Shown in pieces: positions 32,923 to 42,334 of a DNA stretch of 64,000 bases; position 1 is the stretch's first letter; every line of letters starts with the position of its first letter. Under the pieces are notes generated by a model that saw only the letters and a list, made by a program, of their open reading frames with translations, was not told the origin of the DNA and did no database searches. The translations under genes and the position numbers were made by a program. Source of the stretch: Simplicispira sp. 125 (GTDB lineage: Bacteria; Pseudomonadota; Gammaproteobacteria; Burkholderiales; Burkholderiaceae_C); the NCBI RefSeq assembly GCF_003096555.1, contig NZ_QEKM01000001.1, positions 1,364,001 through 1,428,000 of the forward strand, written 5' to 3'.

Positions 32923-33849
32923 CTACCCCAGATGCATGCTGCTGCCAGTGACGCGGAAATCAAGTGTCGGCGCCCCGGCATCAAAAGGCATGCCCAGGGC
33001 CAACCGTCCCTCACCATGGAGCAAGCAGGCACTGCGACGCAAAGGAACGGCAGTGTCACTGTTCGCAAACTGAACCCATGTGCCAAAACTGCTGACATCG
33101 GTCAGTGCGAAGGCGCCATTCGTCCAGTCGATGCGGGCGTGCATACGAGAAACACGGGGGTCCGCAATGCTGACCTGCGCCGCACTGGAGCGGCCAATGT
33201 GCAAGGGCATATCCTCCGACGAAAACAAAAGTGTCTCGCCTTTCCATGCCAACTCGATCGAACCCGGCAACGAGTCCAAAGGCGCAACATTGCTGTGAAG
33301 ACCCGCTTGCATGGTCAGCTGCTCCGGCGAATCCTGTTCTCGCCATTCGGCTTGGTAGATGAGTTGTGCCTCGGTCTTGCCGCGTATCTCAAAAACGCCC
33401 AGCTTGCGAAAGCGCACATGCGGAACCACCCCAGCATCCACAGCCGTGACATCATTGGTCCAGATTTCGCCTGGTCCCGCGCGCTCGCACAGCCGGGATG
33501 CCACGTTGACGGCATCGCCATAGGCATCACCGTCGACTTCCAAAACCTCTCCGCAGGCAACGCCTACGTGCATTTCCATGCGCAATACTTCGGGCCAGCG
33601 CTGGAGATGAATCTGGTGGCTGCGCTGCAGTTCGCCGGCAGCCGCTACTGCCTGGTTGGCGCTGGCAAAGATGCCCAACACGCCATCCCCCAGCATTTTG
33701 ACCACACGCCCCTGGTGCGCCTGCATGACTTCGGCGATCCATTGCGTCAGACGCATGACCGTCTTGGCCGCGCGCTCGTTGCCCATCGTTTCGTAGAGCG
33801 AGGTGCTCCCGGAGAGGTCGGCAAAGACCACCGTCGAGATTGAACTCAT
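32923..33849 (-). CDS. Class III adenylate cyclase fused to FHA domain
   Basis: A 308-residue protein with two domains. Residues 1-165 are a class III nucleotide cyclase: metal-binding Asp at D11 (FADLSGS) and D55 (GDG), adenine-selecting Lys K51, and the transition-state residues N115 and R119 in GDAVNVASRL. All key residues are present, so it should make cAMP. Residues about 210-300 are an FHA domain (HIGRSSAAQVSIADPRVSRM, with R220, S234 and H237 in place), which binds phosphothreonine peptides. There is no membrane segment. Ser/Thr kinase signalling feeding into cAMP is inferred. Confidence 0.9.
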   Translation of the reverse strand: MSSISTVVFADLSGSTSLYETMGNERAAKTVMRLTQWIAEVMQAHQGRVVKMLGDGVLGIFASANQAVAAAGELQRSHQIHLQRWPEVLRMEMHVGVACGEVLEVDGDAYGDAVNVASRLCERAGPGEIWTNDVTAVDAGVVPHVRFRKLGVFEIRGKTEAQLIYQAEWREQDSPEQLTMQAGLHSNVAPLDSLPGSIELAWKGETLLFSSEDMPLHIGRSSAAQVSIADPRVSRMHARIDWTNGAFALTDVSSFGTWVQFANSDTAVPLRRSACLLHGEGRLALGMPFDAGAPTLDFRVTGSSMHLG

Positions 33850-33934
33850 GGAGGCAAAGACACAGTGGTTGTCATCGTCAGCAGTTTAGATCAAGTGATG
33901 ACATCACGCAGAACCCTCTGCGCGCCCCACTTCT

Positions 33935-35296
33935 TCAAGGGACCGCCGCTGCTCCTCGCTCGTTGGCCTCAAGCCATGCCGCAGCGCCGCGCCCGGCATG
34001 AAACCCTGTTGCCAGACTCGCCGTCAACAGATAGCCTCCGGTGGGGGCTTCCCAATCGAGCATTTCCCCTGCACAGAAGACACCTGGACGACCAAGAGCC
34101 ATAAGCTGGTCATCCAATCCTTCGAAAGCCACGCCGCCAGCGGTGCTGATGGCCTCGTCCAATGGCCGGGGCGCCACCACGGTAATGGGCAAGGCCTTGA
34201 TAGCCTGCGCCAAAGCCACCGGGTCGTTCATCTGCGCCTTGTCCAGTTGCTCATGAAGAATGGCCATCTTGATGCCATCAAGGCCCAGGCGACTTTTGAG
34301 ATGGCTGGTCAAAGAACGCGATCCACGGGGGTGGCGCACCTCCGTCAGCACGCGCTCGAGCGAGTGATCGGGCAGCAGATCCAGCTGGAACGTAGCACTG
34401 CCGTGGGCCTCGATCTCATCACGCAACAATGCCGACACCGCGTAGACCAGACTACCCTCCACGCCGGTCACTGTGGCAACAAACTCGCCTCTGCGCGAAA
34501 AACTGCGGCCATCGCGGCTGCTAAAGGTAATGGCGACCGATTTGAAAGGCTGGCCTGCATGGCGCTGCGCGAAATGTGGCGACCAGCCCGTCTGCACTAC
34601 TGGCGGTTGACCCATGAGTTCCTGCAGAAATTCACGCCGCGTCTCTCCGGCCAAAGCCACCCGACTTGGGACATCAAAACCACAGTTGGCAGGCCGCAAC
34701 CGCGCCACCGGCATACCGCAAGATTCCAGCACCGGCACCCAAGCGCCGTCAGACCCCAGTCTGCCCCAGCTAGCGCCGCCAAGGGCCAAAACCACTGCCT
34801 TTGCCTGCACGAACAGCGTACCCGTCGGCGACACCAGCCGCAAAGCGCCGTCTTCTGCCCAGCCACACCACCGGTGGCGCATATGAAATTGCACGCCCAT
34901 GGTCCGTAAACGGTGCAGCCAGGCGCGAAGCAGAGGAGCAGCCTTCAAGTCGGCAGGAAAGATCCGGCCAGACGTGCCGATAAAGGTATCTACACCCAGT
35001 GCTTTTGCCCAGCCACGCAACTCTTCAGGGCCAAACTCTTTGAGCAAAGGCAACAACTGCGGTGCGCGCCCCCCAAAACGGGAAATAAAGATATCGAACG
35101 GTTCAGAATGCGTCAGATTAAGCCCGCCCTTGCCGGCCAGCAAAAATTTTCGTCCCACCGACGGCATGGCGTCAAACAGGTGCACAGCATTGCCCGCGCG
35201 GGCCAACTCCTCTGCGGCCATCAAGCCCGCGGGCCCGCCGCCCACCACGGCTACATCACATACGCGCTGTGGCGGAACAGATATCAACTCAGTCAT
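33935..35296 (-). CDS. HI0933/BaiN-like flavoprotein (TIGR03862 type)
   Basis: A 453-residue FAD-binding protein. The dinucleotide motif VAVVGGGPAGLMAAEELARAG (about residues 14-34) opens it, RKFLLAGKGGLNLTHSEPFD (about 49-68) is the HI0933 family signature, and the C-terminal GVFCAGEMLDWEAPTGGYLLTASLATG closes the flavin site. The substrate of this family is not established; several members act as NAD(P)/FAD-dependent reductases. It is divergent from trxA and has no evident operon partner. Confidence 0.88.
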   Translation of the reverse strand: MTELISVPPQRVCDVAVVGGGPAGLMAAEELARAGNAVHLFDAMPSVGRKFLLAGKGGLNLTHSEPFDIFISRFGGRAPQLLPLLKEFGPEELRGWAKALGVDTFIGTSGRIFPADLKAAPLLRAWLHRLRTMGVQFHMRHRWCGWAEDGALRLVSPTGTLFVQAKAVVLALGGASWGRLGSDGAWVPVLESCGMPVARLRPANCGFDVPSRVALAGETRREFLQELMGQPPVVQTGWSPHFAQRHAGQPFKSVAITFSSRDGRSFSRRGEFVATVTGVEGSLVYAVSALLRDEIEAHGSATFQLDLLPDHSLERVLTEVRHPRGSRSLTSHLKSRLGLDGIKMAILHEQLDKAQMNDPVALAQAIKALPITVVAPRPLDEAISTAGGVAFEGLDDQLMALGRPGVFCAGEMLDWEAPTGGYLLTASLATGFHAGRGAAAWLEANERGAAAVP

Positions 35297-35514
35297 ATTG
35301 GATAAGGTTCATGCCGACATGCGGCGATTGGAGGCTGGTGAAATGAGATGGCTGCTGTCGATGGTGCCCACGGAACACAACGGGTATTTCGTTCATCGAT
35401 TTTTGCTATGACAGTCATAGCGCCGCGTCGCCTTGTCGACGACAGGGGCGCCCTTGTTTCTGTCACAATAAAAGAACTTTATACGTACCGGTACACCACC
35501 AACAAGGAAAGCGC
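35297..35514 (+). promoter_or_regulatory. Divergent region before trxA
   Basis: The gap between the flavoprotein and trxA starts holds promoter-like AT-rich sequence near its right end (TGTCACAATAAAAGAACTTTATACG, 35461-35485, with ACTTTATAC as a possible -10 region). No gene was seen in the rest of it. Confidence 0.4.
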
Positions 35515-35847
35515 ATGGCCAGCGAACTCATCAAACATCTTTCTGACGCCAGCTTCGAGGCTGATGTACTGAAATCCGGTACACCGGTCCTGGTCGATTA
35601 CTGGGCAGAATGGTGCGGCCCCTGCAAGATGATTGCCCCCATTCTCGACGAAGTGGCAGGCGCCTACCAAGGCAAGCTGCAAGTTGCCAAAATGAATGTC
35701 GACGAAAACCGCGAAGTTCCGGCCAAGTTCGGTATCCGCGGCATCCCCACGCTGATGATTTTCAAGGATGGCCAGTTGGCCGCGACCAAGGTCGGCGCGA
35801 TGAGCAAGGCACAACTGACCGCGTTCATCGACCAGCAATTGGCCTGA
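35515..35847 (+). CDS. trxA: Thioredoxin TrxA
   Basis: A 110-residue thioredoxin. The redox motif is WCGPC with C34 and C37, followed by the cis-proline loop [11 protein letters not shown]; length and the C-terminal helix fit E. coli-type thioredoxin 1. GGAAAG lies six bases before the start codon. It reduces cytoplasmic disulfides and would also donate electrons to the CysH reductase encoded elsewhere in the window. A good terminator follows it, so the downstream rho gene has its own transcript. Confidence 0.97.
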   Translation: MASELIKHLSDASFEADVLKSGTPVLVDYWAEWCGPCKMIAPILDEVAGAYQGKLQVAKMNVDENREVPAKFGIRGIPTLMIFKDGQLAATKVGAMSKAQLTAFIDQQLA

Positions 35848-35852
35848 TTCGA

Positions 35853-35885
35853 GAAAACTGCTGGCTTTGCAGCCAGCGGTTTTTG
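35853..35885 (+). terminator. Rho-independent terminator of trxA
   Basis: GCTGGCT-TTGC-AGCCAGC forms a perfect seven-pair stem, extended by AAAC/GGTTT pairing, and is followed by a run of T (GGTTTTT). It begins seven bases after the trxA stop. Confidence 0.9.
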
Positions 35886-36116
35886 GGGCCACAGACAACA
35901 CAGGCCAGTGGCCCCGGACGACATTTATCGCCCCACCCGATTCAGTGCCCACAAAGCCTCTGCATTTTTTCCTGTCATAATTCCCACAGATCACCGGACT
36001 GCATGCATTGGCAGCCGGGTCAAGATCCCAGGCAAGCTGGGTCTGCAAACAGCAGTCCACCCGGCACCAGCCCCCCTCTCCCAAGATTCATACCAGCTCC
36101 GCCAAGGAGTCAATCC
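35886..36116 (+). promoter_or_regulatory. rho leader region
   Basis: About 230 bases between the trxA terminator and rho, without a convincing gene. Genes for Rho often carry a long leader used for autoregulation by Rho itself; the C-rich, G-poor stretch at about 36055-36085 (CCACCCGGCACCAGCCCCCC) would suit a rut site. This is an inference. Confidence 0.35.
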
Positions 36117-37379
36117 ATGCACTTAAACGAACTCAAGGCACTGCACGTGTCTGAAGTCCTCAAGCAGGCTGAAGAGCTTGAAATCGAAAACGGCGGCCGC
36201 ATGCGCAAGCAGGAGTTGATGTTTGCGATCATCAAGAAGCGGGCCAAGACCGGGGAACAAATCATCGCCGATGGCGTGCTGGAAATCCTGCCTGACGGTT
36301 TTGGCTTCCTGCGCAGCCCAGACACAAGCTTCACGGCCAGCACAGACGACATTTACATCAGCCCGAGCCAGGTGCGTCGCTTTAACCTGCACACCGGCGA
36401 CATGATCGAAGGTGAAGTCCGCACACCCAAAGATGGTGAACGGTACTTTGCGCTGAACAAGCTGGACTCGGTCAACGGCGGCCCGCCGGAGCAAAACAAG
36501 CACAAGGTGATGTTCGAAAACCTGACGCCCCTGTTCCCCAAGGAGCAGATGCGCCTGGAGCGCGACGTCAAGAGCGAAGAGAACATCACTGGCCGCATCA
36601 TCGACATCATCGCGCCTATCGGCCGTGGCCAGCGCGCCCTGATCGTTGCCCCGCCAAAAAGCGGCAAGACGGTGATGATGCAGCACATTGCCCACGCCAT
36701 CACGGCCAACAACCCCGACGTGCACCTGATGGTGCTGCTGGTGGACGAGCGCCCCGAAGAAGTGACGGAAATGCAGCGTACCGTGAAGGGCGAAATCATT
36801 GCCTCCACCTTTGACGAGCCCGCCGCACGCCACGTGCACGTGGCCGAAATGGTGATCGAGCGGGCCAAACGCCTGGTCGAGCTCAAGATGGACGTGGTGA
36901 TTCTGCTGGACTCGATCACTCGCTTGGCCCGCGCCTACAACAACGTTGTGCCGTCGAGCGGCAAGGTGCTGTCGGGGGGGGTGGATGCTGCTGCTCTGCA
37001 ACGCCCCAAGCGCTTCTTCGGAGCAGCCCGCAAGGTCGAAGAAGGCGGCTCGCTCACCATCATCGCCACAGCGCTGGTAGACACCGGTAGCCGCATGGAC
37101 GAAGTGATCTTTGAAGAATTCAAGGGCACCGGCAATTGTGAAATCCACCTGAACCGCCGCCTGTACGAAAAGCGCGTATTTCCCGCCATCGAGCTCAACA
37201 AGAGCGGCACACGCCGCGAAGAGCTGCTGCTGGCACCCGAGATTCTGCAGAAAACCCGCATCCTGCGCCAATTCATGTACAACATGGATGAAATCGAATC
37301 GATGGAGCTCATGATCAAAAACATGAAGGCAACCAAGAGCAACGTCGAGTTTTTCGACATGATGCGGCGCGGTGGCTGA
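36117..37379 (+). CDS. rho: Transcription termination factor Rho
   Basis: A 420-residue Rho, the hexameric RNA helicase that ends transcription. The N-terminal RNA-binding region includes [17 protein letters not shown] (about residues 53-69), the Walker A loop is APPKSGKT, and [16 protein letters not shown] and [10 protein letters not shown] belong to the ATPase core. Start MHLNELKAL has GGAG eight bases upstream and matches the family start. It lies between trxA and rpmE2, a normal gene order in this group. Confidence 0.97.
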   Translation: MHLNELKALHVSEVLKQAEELEIENGGRMRKQELMFAIIKKRAKTGEQIIADGVLEILPDGFGFLRSPDTSFTASTDDIYISPSQVRRFNLHTGDMIEGEVRTPKDGERYFALNKLDSVNGGPPEQNKHKVMFENLTPLFPKEQMRLERDVKSEENITGRIIDIIAPIGRGQRALIVAPPKSGKTVMMQHIAHAITANNPDVHLMVLLVDERPEEVTEMQRTVKGEIIASTFDEPAARHVHVAEMVIERAKRLVELKMDVVILLDSITRLARAYNNVVPSSGKVLSGGVDAAALQRPKRFFGAARKVEEGGSLTIIATALVDTGSRMDEVIFEEFKGTGNCEIHLNRRLYEKRVFPAIELNKSGTRREELLLAPEILQKTRILRQFMYNMDEIESMELMIKNMKATKSNVEFFDMMRRGG

Positions 37380-37392
37380 TCGCCCCATTCAT

Positions 37393-37420
37393 GCGATAAT
37401 CTAGAGCTTTTCGCGAAAAG
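37393..37420 (+). promoter_or_regulatory. Likely rpmE2 promoter and palindrome
   Basis: The sequence GCGATAATCTAGAGC contains a -10-like GATAAT at 37394-37399. The perfect 14-base palindrome CTTTTCGCGAAAAG (37407-37420) follows at the expected transcription start. It lies 60 bases before the L31 start codon. Confidence 0.4.
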
Positions 37421-37480
37421 TGCTGTGGCAAATAGGTGCTGCAGTGGCTGCCGCAGTTGATACACATACAAGGATTCGCC

Positions 37481-37738
37481 ATGAAAGAAGGCATTCACCC
37501 AAACTACCGCGAAGTTTGCTTCCAGGACATGTCCAACGGCTTCAAGTTTGTCACGCGCTCGTGCGTGAACGCCAAGGAAATGATCAAGATGGAAGACGGA
37601 CGCGAACTGCCGCTGTTCAAGCTTGATACCACCAGCGAATCGCACCCCTTCTACACCGGCACGCAAAAATCGGTGGACAATATGGGTGGCCGTGTGGAAC
37701 GCTTCCGCAACCGCTTCGGCAAGACCACGGCGAAGTAA
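37481..37738 (+). CDS. rpmE2: 50S ribosomal protein L31 type B
   Basis: An 85-residue L31 of the zinc-free type. The start [20 protein letters not shown] and the ending [11 protein letters not shown] are characteristic. The CxxC zinc-binding pairs of the C+ form are missing; only isolated cysteines remain. In many bacteria this paralogue replaces the zinc-binding L31 when zinc is scarce; here it may be the sole or main form, as no second copy lies in the window. A strong terminator follows. Confidence 0.95.
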   Translation: MKEGIHPNYREVCFQDMSNGFKFVTRSCVNAKEMIKMEDGRELPLFKLDTTSESHPFYTGTQKSVDNMGGRVERFRNRFGKTTAK

Positions 37739-37754
37739 TTCTCGCCAATCCGCC

Positions 37755-37790
37755 AAAGGGCAGCCCGGGCAACCGCGCTGCCTTTTTCTT
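37755..37790 (+). terminator. Rho-independent terminator of rpmE2
   Basis: GGCAGC (37759-37764) pairs with GCTGCC (37777-37782), extended by AAAG/TTTT pairing, with a 12-base loop and the T run TTTTTC behind the stem. It starts 17 bases after the stop codon. Confidence 0.85.
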
Positions 37791-37902
37791 TGCATTTCCG
37801 GGATACTTGCGATCATCCCGCCTGGACACCTCTGCCCGCAAGCGCTGTCTTTACGCTATCGCAGGTTTTTAAAAACGGCACACCCTCTTCCTCTTTTGCA
37901 GC

Positions 37903-39618
37903 GTGAACCAGCCCACTCCCGCCATCGTTCCCCAGAGTGCCGTGCGTCGCTTGCCCCGTTGGGCTCTCTTGCTGCTGTGTCTAGCTTACATCGTGCCGGG
38001 TTTTCTGGGGCGGGACCCATGGCGTGGCGCCGACATGACCGCTTTAGGTTACATGATCGAACTGGCGCAAGGGCATACGCCATGGCTGTCTCCCCTGCTG
38101 GGCGATCTACCGCCTGAGACAGATGGCCTGCTCCCATACTGGCTCGGTGCATGGGCTATTCAATTTACATCGCCCTGGCTGGCGCCTGAATGGGCCGTCC
38201 GCATTCCATTTGTTCTGCTGCTCGCGTTAACCCTTCAGGCCACTTGGTATGGCATTCATGACTTGGCGCGCAGCCCAGGGGCGCAACCTGTCGCATTTGC
38301 CTTTGGTGGCGAGGCCGACCCCGCAGACTATGCCCGCGCCATGGCCGATGGCGGCCTGCTGGCCCTACTGGCCTGCCTGGGGTTGGCCCAGCCTTCCCAC
38401 GAAACCACTTCGTATCTTGTACAGTTGTGCTGCACCTCCCTGCTCTTCTATGGACTGGCTGCGGCGCCTCATAGAACCTTCGGACCACTCCTGGCCCTGA
38501 TAGTGGGGCTGCCGGGGCTGGTGCTCAGTGGTGCTCCTGCACTGGCCTTGCTCTACGGCCTGGGCGGCAGCATGATGTGCGTTTGCGACCCGAACAACGC
38601 AGGCACATCCCATGTACGTGCCCGGTTTTTGGCTCTGGGTATTTCCCTGCTGGCGGTGGCCGTGACCGTTCTAGCCTGGCAACTGGACCTGTGGCGCTGG
38701 CGGATTGTTTGGCCCCAAGCCGATACGAAGGACTGGCCCAGCCTGGGACGCCTTCTGGTGTGGTTTACCTGGCCCGCATGGCCTTTGGCTTTGTGGACCC
38801 TCTGGCGCTGGCGCAAGCAAATCTGGAACCGGCAATTGCACCGTCATCTGATGCTGCCTTTGTGGTTTGTATTGATCTCGATGGGCGCCAGCCTGTGCAC
38901 TCAGCCGGCCGACCGTGCCCTGCTGCTGGGTCTTCCCGCATTGGCGGCTTTGGCGGCTTTTGCCCTGCCTACCTTGCGCCGCAGCGTGGCCGCATTGATC
39001 GACTGGTTCACGCTGCTGTTCTTCTCCGTGTCCGCCATCGCCATCTGGGTGGTTTGGGTCTCTACACAGACCGGCATTCCCGCCAAGCCTGCCGCCAACG
39101 TCGCCAAACTGGCGCGCGGGTTCGAGCCCGAGTTCTCATTTCTGGCATTTGCCGTAGCGTTGGCTGCCACCGCGGCGTGGTGCGCTCTGGTAGGGTGGCG
39201 TACAGGCCGGGATCGCAAACCAATCTGGAAAAGTTTGGTGCTTCCTGCCTCCGGCGCCACGCTCAGCTGGCTGCTGCTGATGACACTCTGGCTTCCTATG
39301 CTCAACTACGCCCGCAGCGATGCCCCACAGATGCATGCCATTGTGTCGGCGGCCCACCAACCGCCCTGCATGCACATGTTCGGCCTGGGCCGCAGCCAGA
39401 TCGCAGCCTTGCAATTTCATGGCCAGCTACGGTTGACCCCCCTCGCCAGCCCCCCCAGCTGCCCATGGCTGGTGTGGGCTCAGCAAATAGATGCTACGGA
39501 CTTGCCCATGGGCCCGCCATGGATGCCTGACTTGAACGGCTGGACACTCAACACCACACAAGGACGCCCCACCGACCGCAACGACGCCTTGCTGCTGTAC
39601 CGGTACAGCGCACCTTAA
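37903..39618 (+). CDS. GT-C type membrane glycosyltransferase-like protein
   Basis: A 571-residue multi-pass membrane protein with about 12 helices in the pattern of ArnT/PMT-type glycosyltransferases that use polyprenyl-phosphate sugar donors. The first periplasmic loop has GRDPWRGADMTALGYMIELA (about residues 35-54) and DLPPETDGLLPYWLGA, a layout typical of GT83-like proteins with an early acidic motif. The start codon is GTG; no strong ribosome binding site is seen, so a start slightly further in is possible. The acceptor is unknown. The following MATE gene begins 15 bases later. Confidence 0.78.
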   Translation: MNQPTPAIVPQSAVRRLPRWALLLLCLAYIVPGFLGRDPWRGADMTALGYMIELAQGHTPWLSPLLGDLPPETDGLLPYWLGAWAIQFTSPWLAPEWAVRIPFVLLLALTLQATWYGIHDLARSPGAQPVAFAFGGEADPADYARAMADGGLLALLACLGLAQPSHETTSYLVQLCCTSLLFYGLAAAPHRTFGPLLALIVGLPGLVLSGAPALALLYGLGGSMMCVCDPNNAGTSHVRARFLALGISLLAVAVTVLAWQLDLWRWRIVWPQADTKDWPSLGRLLVWFTWPAWPLALWTLWRWRKQIWNRQLHRHLMLPLWFVLISMGASLCTQPADRALLLGLPALAALAAFALPTLRRSVAALIDWFTLLFFSVSAIAIWVVWVSTQTGIPAKPAANVAKLARGFEPEFSFLAFAVALAATAAWCALVGWRTGRDRKPIWKSLVLPASGATLSWLLLMTLWLPMLNYARSDAPQMHAIVSAAHQPPCMHMFGLGRSQIAALQFHGQLRLTPLASPPSCPWLVWAQQIDATDLPMGPPWMPDLNGWTLNTTQGRPTDRNDALLLYRYSAP

Positions 39619-39633
39619 GCGCTTGTGGGTGGA

Positions 39634-41037
39634 ATGAGTGTGACAACAATGTCGGAACGATCGGCGATTACTCGCCATGCACTGACTGTGTTGGCGGGTC
39701 AGCTCGCCGTCATGGCCTTTGGCGTCACGGACACCATTGTGGCGGGCCGACATGCCGAGGCCTCACTGGCCGCTCTGTCGATTGGTTCAGCCATCTTCAT
39801 CAGTGTTTACGTGGCGCTCATGGGGTTGCTGCAGGCGCTCCTGCCGGTCTGGGCGGAACAGCGCGGCGCTCAGAATCCGGCAGACATTGGCCGTACATTC
39901 CGCCAAGCACTTTACCTGTGCGCTGCCACCTGTCTGCTGGGCATGGCCGCTCTGCTGTTCCCAGATGCCGTCCTTGAATGGACCGATGTACCCACAGCGC
40001 TGCGTGCGCCGGTTTCCCAATACCTGGGCGTTCTGGCACTGGCTTTACCACCGGCCTTGCTGTTTCGGCTGTACAGCACCCTCAACCAGGCATTGGGCCA
40101 TCCCCAACTGGTGACGTGGCTGCAGGTGGCCGCGCTTTTCGTCAAGATCCCCCTGTCCATCTGGTTCACTTTTGGCGGCGCCGGCCTGCCTGCCATGGGG
40201 GTTGTGGGGTGCGCCTGGGCCACACTGGTGGTGAACTGCACCCTGCTCGGCTTGGGGCTGTACCTGCTGCGCACCCAGGACATCTACACACCATTGCGCC
40301 TGTGGAGGTCCATGGAGCGCCCTGACTGGACGCAGCTGGGCGCTTTTGCCAGGCTGGGCGTCCCCGCCGCCCTGGCCATCACGGTGGAGGTTACTTCGTA
40401 CACGCTGATGGCGCTTTTCATCGCGCGGCAGGGCACCCTGGCGACCGCCGGGCACCAGATTGCCGCCAATCTGGCTGCCGTGCTGTACATGGTCCCGCTC
40501 TCCTTTGCCATTGCCACCAGCGCACGGGTAAGCTTCTGGCGCGGCGCCGGCAACGATGCGTTGGCCCGCCATGTAGCCTGGATGGGTTTTTGGCTTTCAG
40601 CGCTTACCAGTATTGCGCTATCAGCTATATTATTTATAGCAAAAGAATCTCTGGCTCGTGTGTACAGCAATGACGCTGACGTCATCCTGCTGACGTCAGC
40701 ACTGCTGGTTTGGGTCGCTGTCTACCATTTGTTCGATGCGGTCCAGACGCTGTGTGTGTTCGTGCTGCGCTGCTACCGCATCACCCTTGCGCCCCTTGTG
40801 GTGTATGGCTGCATGCTGTGGGGTATGGGCTTAGGGGGCGGTTATGTGCTGGCCTATCAGGGCATGGGCAGCCTACCCGCGCTGCAGTCCCCTGCGCCGT
40901 TCTGGGCGGCGAGCGCAGCGGCGCTGGCCGTGACCGCGGCCGCCTTCGCATGGATGCTCCAACGCGCACTCAATGCGTCTCTTCATCCTGCTCCAGCGTT
41001 ACATGGCGCAGCCTGTTTGCAGGGAAAACAACACTGA
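39634..41037 (+). CDS. MATE family transporter (second copy in window)
   Basis: A MATE transporter of about 467 residues with 12 membrane helices (GVTDTIVAGRHAEASLAALS near residue 32 is the first-half signature; GTLATAGHQIAANLAAVLYM near 270 the second). Start is uncertain: GTG 39625, ATG 39634 or ATG 39649 are in frame. Codons at about 40598-40650 coincide with a copy of the dispersed repeat and encode part of a helix (SALTSIALSAILFIAKES). The last 23 codons overlap the 3' end of phoR on the other strand. It is only distantly like the MATE protein at 11161-12528. Confidence 0.88.
   Translation: MSVTTMSERSAITRHALTVLAGQLAVMAFGVTDTIVAGRHAEASLAALSIGSAIFISVYVALMGLLQALLPVWAEQRGAQNPADIGRTFRQALYLCAATCLLGMAALLFPDAVLEWTDVPTALRAPVSQYLGVLALALPPALLFRLYSTLNQALGHPQLVTWLQVAALFVKIPLSIWFTFGGAGLPAMGVVGCAWATLVVNCTLLGLGLYLLRTQDIYTPLRLWRSMERPDWTQLGAFARLGVPAALAITVEVTSYTLMALFIARQGTLATAGHQIAANLAAVLYMVPLSFAIATSARVSFWRGAGNDALARHVAWMGFWLSALTSIALSAILFIAKESLARVYSNDADVILLTSALLVWVAVYHLFDAVQTLCVFVLRCYRITLAPLVVYGCMLWGMGLGGGYVLAYQGMGSLPALQSPAPFWAASAAALAVTAAAFAWMLQRALNASLHPAPALHGAACLQGKQH
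40596..40652. repeat. Dispersed palindromic repeat, copy 6 (inside MATE gene)
   Basis: Reads TTTCAGCGCTTACCAGTATT, then GCGCTATCAGCTATATTATT and TATAGCAAAAGAATC, closely parallel to copy 7 (AGCGCTTACCAGTCAAGCGC). It is AT-rich against its surroundings and is translated within a membrane helix of the MATE protein. Confidence 0.65.
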
Positions 41038-42328
41038 ACGTCGAGCCCTGCCCCAACACACTCGCAATGTGCAGCTCAGCGCCATGGCGCTGCAGCACAT
41101 GCTTGACGATGGCCAACCCCAAGCCTGTGCCCCCCGTTTCGCGTGAGCGGCTGCGGTCAATGCGGTAGAAGCGCTCGGTCAACCGGGGAATGTGCTCCGG
41201 AGCAATGCCGGGGCCGGTATCCTGCACCGAAAAAACACCACGGCCATCGGCAAGTGTCTTCCACTGCACTGCAATACGCCCCCCGGCCGGGGTATAGCGC
41301 ACGGCATTGCCCACCAGATTGGACAGAGCGCTTTGCAACTCCTTCATGCTGCCGGCAATGTCGAGCGCCTCGGCCCCTGCGGCGGGCTCCGGAAACGTCC
41401 ATTCATGCGGACGCGCCTGGCCACGGATCAACAGGTTCGAAAGCGCCCGTCCCTCCTCCTCGCAGCGCAGCAACAAGGTCTGCACGGGATGCCACTCGCG
41501 CATCCCCGGCAAAGGGCTGCCTTCCAGACGAGAGAGCGCCAGCAGATCCTGCACTACGCTGTGCATGCGCGTGGCCTGCTGTGCCATCAATTCCAGATAC
41601 CGCGCGCGTTCATCGGCCGAAATCGGTAGCGTCTGCAAGGTTTCCACAAAACCCATCAATACCGTCAAAGGCGTACGGATTTCGTGCGACACATTGGCGA
41701 CGAAATCTCGCCGCATGGCGTCGGCCTGCTCCAGTGCCGTGATATCCCGTGAGAGCAGCAAACTGCGGCCATCGCCATAGGGATGCAATTGCACGGCAAT
41801 CCGTACCGGCCGGGACGGCGTGCTCTCGCGCCCCTCCAGCACCACACTTGCAGAATAGTCCTGGGCAGCAAAATAGGCATTGAACTCCGGGTCGCGCACC
41901 AGATTTCGGATGGACTGGAGCGCATCGCGCTGCGCATCGAACCCGAAATGTGCCGCGGCCATGGCATTGCACCACTCAATGCGGCCCGCCTTGTCCAGCA
42001 GCACAACGCCGTTGGGCGACGCCTGCAAGGCAGCCAATATGTCCTCCAGCCGGCTCTGGCTCTCCTGGGCCTGTGATTCCTGCTTGCGCACCAGGCGCCG
42101 GGTGCGCTCCACTGCCTCACCCCACATGCCCCGCATCGCAGGTGCCTTGACCATTTCACCCGTGCGCATCCAGCCCAGCACTCGGGCACCGCGCCACAAA
42201 TCCAGAAAAAACCAGATCCATGCCGCAACCGCAGCCCCTGAAGCGGCCCCCCAGGCGCCAGCTTGCCACCACCCCAGACCCATGCCCAGCAATTGCCAGC
42301 ACAGGAAAATAGAAAATCGCCAGAGCAT
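40970..42328 (-). CDS. phoR: Phosphate regulon sensor kinase PhoR
   Basis: A 452-residue histidine kinase. Two N-terminal membrane helices (about residues 1-45) are followed by a PAS domain (LLDKAGRIEWCNAMAAAHFG, about 112-131), the H box FVANVSHEIRTPLTVLMGF (about 215-233), and an ATPase domain with NLVGNAVRYTPAGG, DTGPGIAPEH and GTGLGLAIVKHV. It phosphorylates PhoB when phosphate is scarce and is held inactive by Pst and PhoU. The start lies six bases after the phoB stop. Its 3' end overlaps the MATE gene by 68 bases in convergent orientation. Confidence 0.93.
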   Translation of the reverse strand: MLWRFSIFLCWQLLGMGLGWWQAGAWGAASGAAVAAWIWFFLDLWRGARVLGWMRTGEMVKAPAMRGMWGEAVERTRRLVRKQESQAQESQSRLEDILAALQASPNGVVLLDKAGRIEWCNAMAAAHFGFDAQRDALQSIRNLVRDPEFNAYFAAQDYSASVVLEGRESTPSRPVRIAVQLHPYGDGRSLLLSRDITALEQADAMRRDFVANVSHEIRTPLTVLMGFVETLQTLPISADERARYLELMAQQATRMHSVVQDLLALSRLEGSPLPGMREWHPVQTLLLRCEEEGRALSNLLIRGQARPHEWTFPEPAAGAEALDIAGSMKELQSALSNLVGNAVRYTPAGGRIAVQWKTLADGRGVFSVQDTGPGIAPEHIPRLTERFYRIDRSRSRETGGTGLGLAIVKHVLQRHGAELHIASVLGQGSTFSVVFPANRLRHVTLEQDEETH

Positions 42329-42334
42329 GGGAGC

